This document shows, piece by piece, positions 22,657-25,785 of a DNA stretch of 25,785 bases. This DNA is from CANNDT01 sp945876205. Its GTDB lineage: Bacteria; Acidobacteriota; Vicinamibacteria; Vicinamibacterales; UBA2999. A model generated the notes under the pieces. The model was not told where the DNA came from, did no database searches, and saw only the letters and a list, made by a program, of their open reading frames with translations. Within the stretch, counting starts at the first letter, position 1. Each line of letters opens with the position of its first letter. The position numbers and the translations under genes are program-made. The DNA lies in contig CANNDT010000064.1 in the NCBI GenBank assembly GCA_947503365.1, forward strand, positions 1 to 25,785, in the 5' to 3' direction.

Positions 22657-23868
22657 CTAGTTCTGCGGGACGAACTTCTGTACCCGCTTCCCGTCTTCGA
22701 CTTCTCCCGTATACACGTTCCCTTTCGAGTCCGTGACGATGGCGTCGATCCAGTGGAGCATGCCGGCGTAGCGTCCGTTGCCGCCGAAGGATCCCTCGAG
22801 CACGCCGGTCTTCCGGTTGTGAATCCACACCATGTTGTTCGTGCCGTCGGCGACGAACACGTAGCGCTGCTCCCGGTCTGACGACACCGCGAGGTGATAG
22901 ACCGTGCCGCAGCCGGGGTCGGTGGTGCTCCACGGACCGCCGCAGTTGGCGCCGCGCGCTTGCGTCGACGGATGCACGAAGAACTGGCTCACGAACTTGC
23001 CCTGCTTGGTAAACACCTGCACCCGGTCGCTGCCGCGCTCGCAGACGTAGACGAGGCCATCGCGCGAGAAGTGGATGCAGTGCAGCGCCGGCGCGAACTG
23101 CTTCTGATCCGGCGGCGGACCCGAGATGTCGTAGGGAGGCGTCGGGTCGTTGTCGATCTCGCTGAGCGGGATGCCGTGGCCGCCCCACCCGCGCTTGAAG
23201 GCGCCCGTGTCCATGTCGTAGACGAGGATGCGCTTGTTGAGGAAGCCGTCCGCGATGAAGATCTCGCGCGCGTCTTCATCCAGCTCGAACGATCCGATCC
23301 CGGGCGGGAAGATCGCCGTCTGCTGGTTATCCTGCTTGACCTGGTTGGCGGGGACCTTCGGGCCGCGGTGGCCGAAGTCGGAGACGAACTTTCCGTCCTT
23401 GGTGAACTTGATGATGCTGTCGCCTGGCGTCGTGCCCGAGAGGTAGACGTTCTTGTCGCGGTCGACGGCAATCGACTGCAACCGTCCGGGCCAGCCGGGA
23501 TGGTAGTTCGGTCCGCCCCAGGCGTTGAGCACGTTCCCCGCCTGGTCGAACTCGAGGATCTCCGGTCCGAGGACGCAGCACTCGCCGCGGGGCGGCTTGG
23601 TCATGGCGGCAAGTTCATCGGGCCGCGCGTCGCTCTGGCGATTGATCACCCAGATGTGATCGTCCTTGTCCACGTACATGTCGACGATCTGCTGCATGCT
23701 CCACTTGTTGGGCAGCGGCTTGGGCCAGAATGGATCGACCTTGTAGGTCGGCGCCTTCTGCGCCTGCGGCATCGACACGGCGCCGGCCAGGAGAAAAAGC
23801 CCGCACACCGCAATCGTCCGCACTATCCGCGCGCGTCCTGTCATGTCATTGGCACTCCGGCGTGTCAT
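22657..23868 (-). CDS. Secreted NHL-repeat beta-propeller protein
   Basis: A 403-residue exported protein (signal peptide to about residue 36). NHL-type repeats fill the rest: VDMYVDKDDHIWVINRQ, LQSIAVDRDKNVYLSG, DSIIKFTKDGKFVSDFGHRG, DGLVYVCERGSDRVQVF and WIDAIVTDSKGNVYTGE. It resembles peptidyl-alpha-hydroxyglycine lyase-like propellers of environmental bacteria, but the lyase's zinc and catalytic residues cannot be confirmed here. Cysteines occur in GECCVLG, ALHCIHF, YVCERG, GANCGG and DPGCGT. The ATG at 23868 has GGAGGG 7 nt upstream and is preferred over the one at 23844. A minus-strand TATAGT (23894-23889) lies 20 nt upstream. It is divergent from the deacetylase gene. Confidence 0.85.
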   Translation of the reverse strand: MTRRSANDMTGRARIVRTIAVCGLFLLAGAVSMPQAQKAPTYKVDPFWPKPLPNKWSMQQIVDMYVDKDDHIWVINRQSDARPDELAAMTKPPRGECCVLGPEILEFDQAGNVLNAWGGPNYHPGWPGRLQSIAVDRDKNVYLSGTTPGDSIIKFTKDGKFVSDFGHRGPKVPANQVKQDNQQTAIFPPGIGSFELDEDAREIFIADGFLNKRILVYDMDTGAFKRGWGGHGIPLSEIDNDPTPPYDISGPPPDQKQFAPALHCIHFSRDGLVYVCERGSDRVQVFTKQGKFVSQFFVHPSTQARGANCGGPWSTTDPGCGTVYHLAVSSDREQRYVFVADGTNNMVWIHNRKTGVLEGSFGGNGRYAGMLHWIDAIVTDSKGNVYTGEVEDGKRVQKFVPQN

Positions 23869-23888
23869 GTAATCGCCCTCCGGCGCAC

Positions 23889-23896
23889 ACTATACT
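23889..23896. promoter_or_regulatory. Overlapping divergent -10 boxes for the NHL and deacetylase genes
   Basis: ACTATACT contains TATACT on the plus strand (23891-23896), 6 nt before the GTG at 23903, and TATAGT on the minus strand (23894-23889), 20 nt before the ATG at 23868. The plus gene has no Shine-Dalgarno sequence; the minus gene has a good one. Four base pairs are shared by the two boxes. No clear -35 is seen on either side. Confidence 0.55.
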
Positions 23897-23902
23897 CCCA
23901 CC

Positions 23903-24769
23903 GTGCTGCCGACCGAGCGCCTTGCGTATTCGCCGATCTCGGGCCGGCCGCCGCTCGCCCTCCCCGGCAACGCGCGGCTGGCCGTCTGGATCATTGTCAA
24001 CATCGAGGAGTGGAACCCGCGCGAGACGATGCCGCGGACCGTCTTGTCGCCGCCCGCCGGCGGTTCGCCGATGCCCGACATTCCGAACTGGGCGTGGCAC
24101 GAGTACGGCAACCGCGTCGGATTCTGGCGCGTCCTGGACGTGTTCGATCGCTTCCGCCTGCCGTCCACCCTCGCCATCAACGGCAGCGCGATCCAGTCGT
24201 ACGAGCCGATTGCGCGGGCGGCGCTCGAGCGTGGATGGGAGTTCATCGGCCACGGCTTCGGCCAGAAGAACATGCAGAAGGTCGAGGACGAGCGCGCGGA
24301 GATCATCAAGACGCGGGAGATCATCCAGGCATTCACCGGACGGCGGCCGCGAGGCTGGCTCGGCCCGGGGCTGACCGAAACCTGGGAGACGCCCGACATC
24401 CTCGCCGAAGAAGGCTACGAGTACGTCTGCGACTGGGTGCTCGACGACCAGCCCGTCGTGCTGAAGACGCGCGGCGGTTCACTGATCAGCATCCCGTATA
24501 CTCAGGAATGCAACGACGTGGCGATGATCGCCGTGCAGCATCACCAAGCGTCCGAGTACCGGGATCGGTGTATCGATCAATTCGAGCAGCTCTACTCCGA
24601 CGCCCACGATTCGGCGCGAATCATGGCGTTGACCGTCCACCCGTATCTCATCGGAGCGCCTCACCGGCTTCGATACTTCCGCGAAGCGATCGCACATATC
24701 CAATCTCGCCCGGGCGTACTGTTCTGGACGGGCGAACAGATTCTCGACTGGTATCTCACATGCAAATGA
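23903..24769 (+). CDS. Polysaccharide-deacetylase-like (PuuE/allantoinase-type) hydrolase
   Basis: A 288-residue cytoplasmic-looking protein (no signal peptide) of the NodB/CE4-like superfamily branch that includes PuuE allantoinase-like and peptidoglycan deacetylase-like enzymes. Visible elements are LAVWIIVNIEEWNPRE (about 26-41), RLPSTLAINGSAIQSY, EFIGHGFGQKNM (H117), RGWLGPGLTETWETPDILAE, CDWVLDDQP and LTVHPYLIGAPHRL (H246, H254). The usual first catalytic Asp-Asp is Glu-Glu (35-36) here. The substrate cannot be assigned. It starts at GTG with TATACT 6 nt upstream and no ribosome binding site, probably leaderless. The MBL-fold gene starts inside its stop codon (ATGA, 24766-24769). Confidence 0.82.
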   Translation: MLPTERLAYSPISGRPPLALPGNARLAVWIIVNIEEWNPRETMPRTVLSPPAGGSPMPDIPNWAWHEYGNRVGFWRVLDVFDRFRLPSTLAINGSAIQSYEPIARAALERGWEFIGHGFGQKNMQKVEDERAEIIKTREIIQAFTGRRPRGWLGPGLTETWETPDILAEEGYEYVCDWVLDDQPVVLKTRGGSLISIPYTQECNDVAMIAVQHHQASEYRDRCIDQFEQLYSDAHDSARIMALTVHPYLIGAPHRLRYFREAIAHIQSRPGVLFWTGEQILDWYLTCK

Positions 24770-25668
24770 AACTCGCACCCCTGGTGCTCCTCGGAGCCGC
24801 TGTCATCGCCATGATCGGCGCGCCGCTTCGCGCCCAGAACGCAGCTTCCGCATGGAGCGCCAACATCACCGACGTCAGGCGCGTTGCGCGTCTCATTCCC
24901 GGACGCCGGCCGCTGCGGATCAATGTGGTGAAGTTCGCCGAGAGCCGGCGGACGAAGAACTTCTCGATCAAGGGCGCCGCGCCAATCCCATCGGTGCAGG
25001 CGCGCACGGCGTTCCAGGTGATGTATCCCGACAGCACGATGATGATCGATGCGGGGATGGATCAGCAGGTCCACAACTTCTTCGGCCGCGGTGTCGTCGA
25101 GCCGTACGACGCCGACGCCGGCAAGCAGGTGGAAGGTGCGCTGACAGCCGCCAGGCTGATCGTGGTGACGCACGAGCACGGCGATCACGTGGGCGGCGTC
25201 ATCCACACCCCGCTGGCCGGCGAGCTCGCGGCCAAGACCATCCTGACGCGGACGCAGGTGCAGACGCTGATGACCGCTCCGCAGATGCCGGACATCAAGC
25301 TCACCCCTGAACTGGCCAGCCGCTTCATCGTCGTCGACTACGACCAGTACATGCCGGTGGCGCCGGGCGTGGCGTTCATCAAAGCGGCGGGCCACACGCC
25401 GGGCTCACAGATGGTCTACGTGGCTCTCGAATCGGGGCGCGAGTACCTGTTCATCGGCGATTCCGCCTGGCACATGGACGGCGTTCGCCAGGTGATCGGC
25501 AAAGACGCGCCGTGGATCACCGAAGATCAGAACTCGGTCGTGGATCAGTTGCGTTGGCTGAACGGTCTCTCCCGCACCGATCCGAACCTGCTCATCGTGG
25601 CCAGCCACGATGACGAACAGCGGATGGAGCTCGAAGCCAAGGGCGTGCTCGGCCGCCGGTTCGAATAG
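24766..25668 (+). CDS. Secreted MBL-fold metallohydrolase with intact zinc site
   Basis: A 300-residue exported protein (signal peptide 1-23) with all MBL metal ligands: H136, H138, D140, H141 in VVTHEHGDHVGG, H210 in AAGHTPGS, D232 in FIGDSAWH, and H281 in IVASHDDEQ. It is probably a dizinc hydrolase; the substrate is unknown (lactones, phosphodiesters and beta-lactams are all within the family). ATG at 24766 overlaps the deacetylase stop as ATGA; an ATG 6 nt upstream (24760) is the alternative. It is probably co-transcribed and translationally coupled with the deacetylase. It contrasts with the degenerate MBL protein at 1439-2458. Confidence 0.88.
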   Translation: MKLAPLVLLGAAVIAMIGAPLRAQNAASAWSANITDVRRVARLIPGRRPLRINVVKFAESRRTKNFSIKGAAPIPSVQARTAFQVMYPDSTMMIDAGMDQQVHNFFGRGVVEPYDADAGKQVEGALTAARLIVVTHEHGDHVGGVIHTPLAGELAAKTILTRTQVQTLMTAPQMPDIKLTPELASRFIVVDYDQYMPVAPGVAFIKAAGHTPGSQMVYVALESGREYLFIGDSAWHMDGVRQVIGKDAPWITEDQNSVVDQLRWLNGLSRTDPNLLIVASHDDEQRMELEAKGVLGRRFE

Positions 25669-25785
25669 GCGGTCGTCGCCGGCCGCCACGTACGCACCGA
25701 CCGCCAGTGCCGCCGCAGCCGGCGCCACGCGGGCACCATCGTCGTCAGGCTCAGTACCGTGCCACCGATGCTCAGGACGATGACC
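25545..25785 (-). CDS. Possible C-terminus of a membrane protein entering from the right edge
   Basis: The minus strand near the edge reads VIVLSIGGTVLSLTTMVPAW and then RRLRRHWRSVRTW, a hydrophobic helix followed by a basic tail, as at the end of a membrane protein. The frame is open to the window edge, but its stop lies at 25545, which would force a 124-bp antisense overlap with the MBL gene. Either the true gene ends through a frameshift near 25670 or this is a shadow frame. Confidence 0.22.
   Translation of the reverse strand, partial: VIVLSIGGTVLSLTTMVPAWRRLRRHWRSVRTWRPATTAYSNRRPSTPLASSSIRCSSSWLATMSRFGSVRERPFSQRN

Noticed and set aside
22894..24765. Long plus-strand frame running upstream of the MBL-fold gene
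   Set aside because: It is an in-frame open extension through antisense NHL sequence and the shifted frame of the deacetylase; the MBL signal peptide starts at 24766.

Overview
The window is about 25.8 kb of GC-rich bacterial chromosome, dense with genes and without rRNA, phage or plasmid genes. An Oar-type TonB receptor with a carboxypeptidase-regulatory-like N-terminal domain, two small secreted proteins that look like DUF6152, several secreted proteins starting near a 'DL(T/S)GVW' motif, and many secreted one-off enzymes point to an Acidobacteriota, probably Vicinamibacteria-like, genome. That placement is inferred from gene content; no marker-gene comparison was possible.

Layout. 1-5493 (minus strand): a tightly coupled secretome operon, read from 5493 down: TonB-dependent receptor, a metallo-beta-lactamase-fold protein that has lost its main zinc motif, a 'DLTGVW' secreted protein, a DUF6152-like protein, and the first codons of another secreted protein. 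5669-9631: a TAXI-type TRAP substrate-binding lipoprotein (minus), divergent from a DUF721/DciA-like protein and a thiolase (plus), then a FAD oxidoreductase-Rieske fusion (minus). 9632-14194: recA with a clear sigma-70-type promoter, tRNA-Phe(GAA), a parvulin lipoprotein, an S4 RNA-binding protein that apparently starts at CTG, and an Ada-type DNA alkylation repair regulator. 14197-15358: a second DUF6152 plus 'DLSGVW' pair, paralogous to the left-end pair. 15359-16252: an unusual repeat-bounded unit around a four-helix-bundle (23S rRNA intervening-sequence type) gene. 16267-20817: a WYL regulator, a UPF0182 membrane protein and truA, closely spaced. 20766-25668: a frameshifted secreted protein, a DinB-like protein, a lectin-like secreted protein, a twin-hairpin intergenic region, an NHL beta-propeller protein, a polysaccharide-deacetylase-like enzyme and an intact MBL-fold enzyme.

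The most unusual object is the unit at about 15363-16247. A GTTC-rich repeat lies at each end in inverted orientation. Each copy has a conserved head on the outside and a tandem array on the inside: a 14-nt period on the left and a 15-nt period on the right. Between them is a four-helix-bundle gene, and the right-hand array is translated in frame as its pentapeptide tail. The unit is flanked by a 5-bp direct repeat (GACGG). Removing it rejoins the upstream stop codon to the WYL gene's start with a sensible 18-nt spacer. A third copy of the same head, identical to the right end over 29 bp, forms the signal-peptide coding region of the nearby DUF6152 gene. This is consistent with a small, possibly undescribed, mobile or mobilisable repeat/four-helix-bundle element.

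A second theme is translation initiation. Three start codons lie 6 nt, and one lies 8 nt, downstream of TANNNT boxes with no Shine-Dalgarno sequence, which suggests leaderless mRNAs. In two divergent gene pairs the two -10 boxes overlap on opposite strands. Other genes (recA, DinB-like, DUF6152) have strong Shine-Dalgarno sequences, so both modes seem to coexist.
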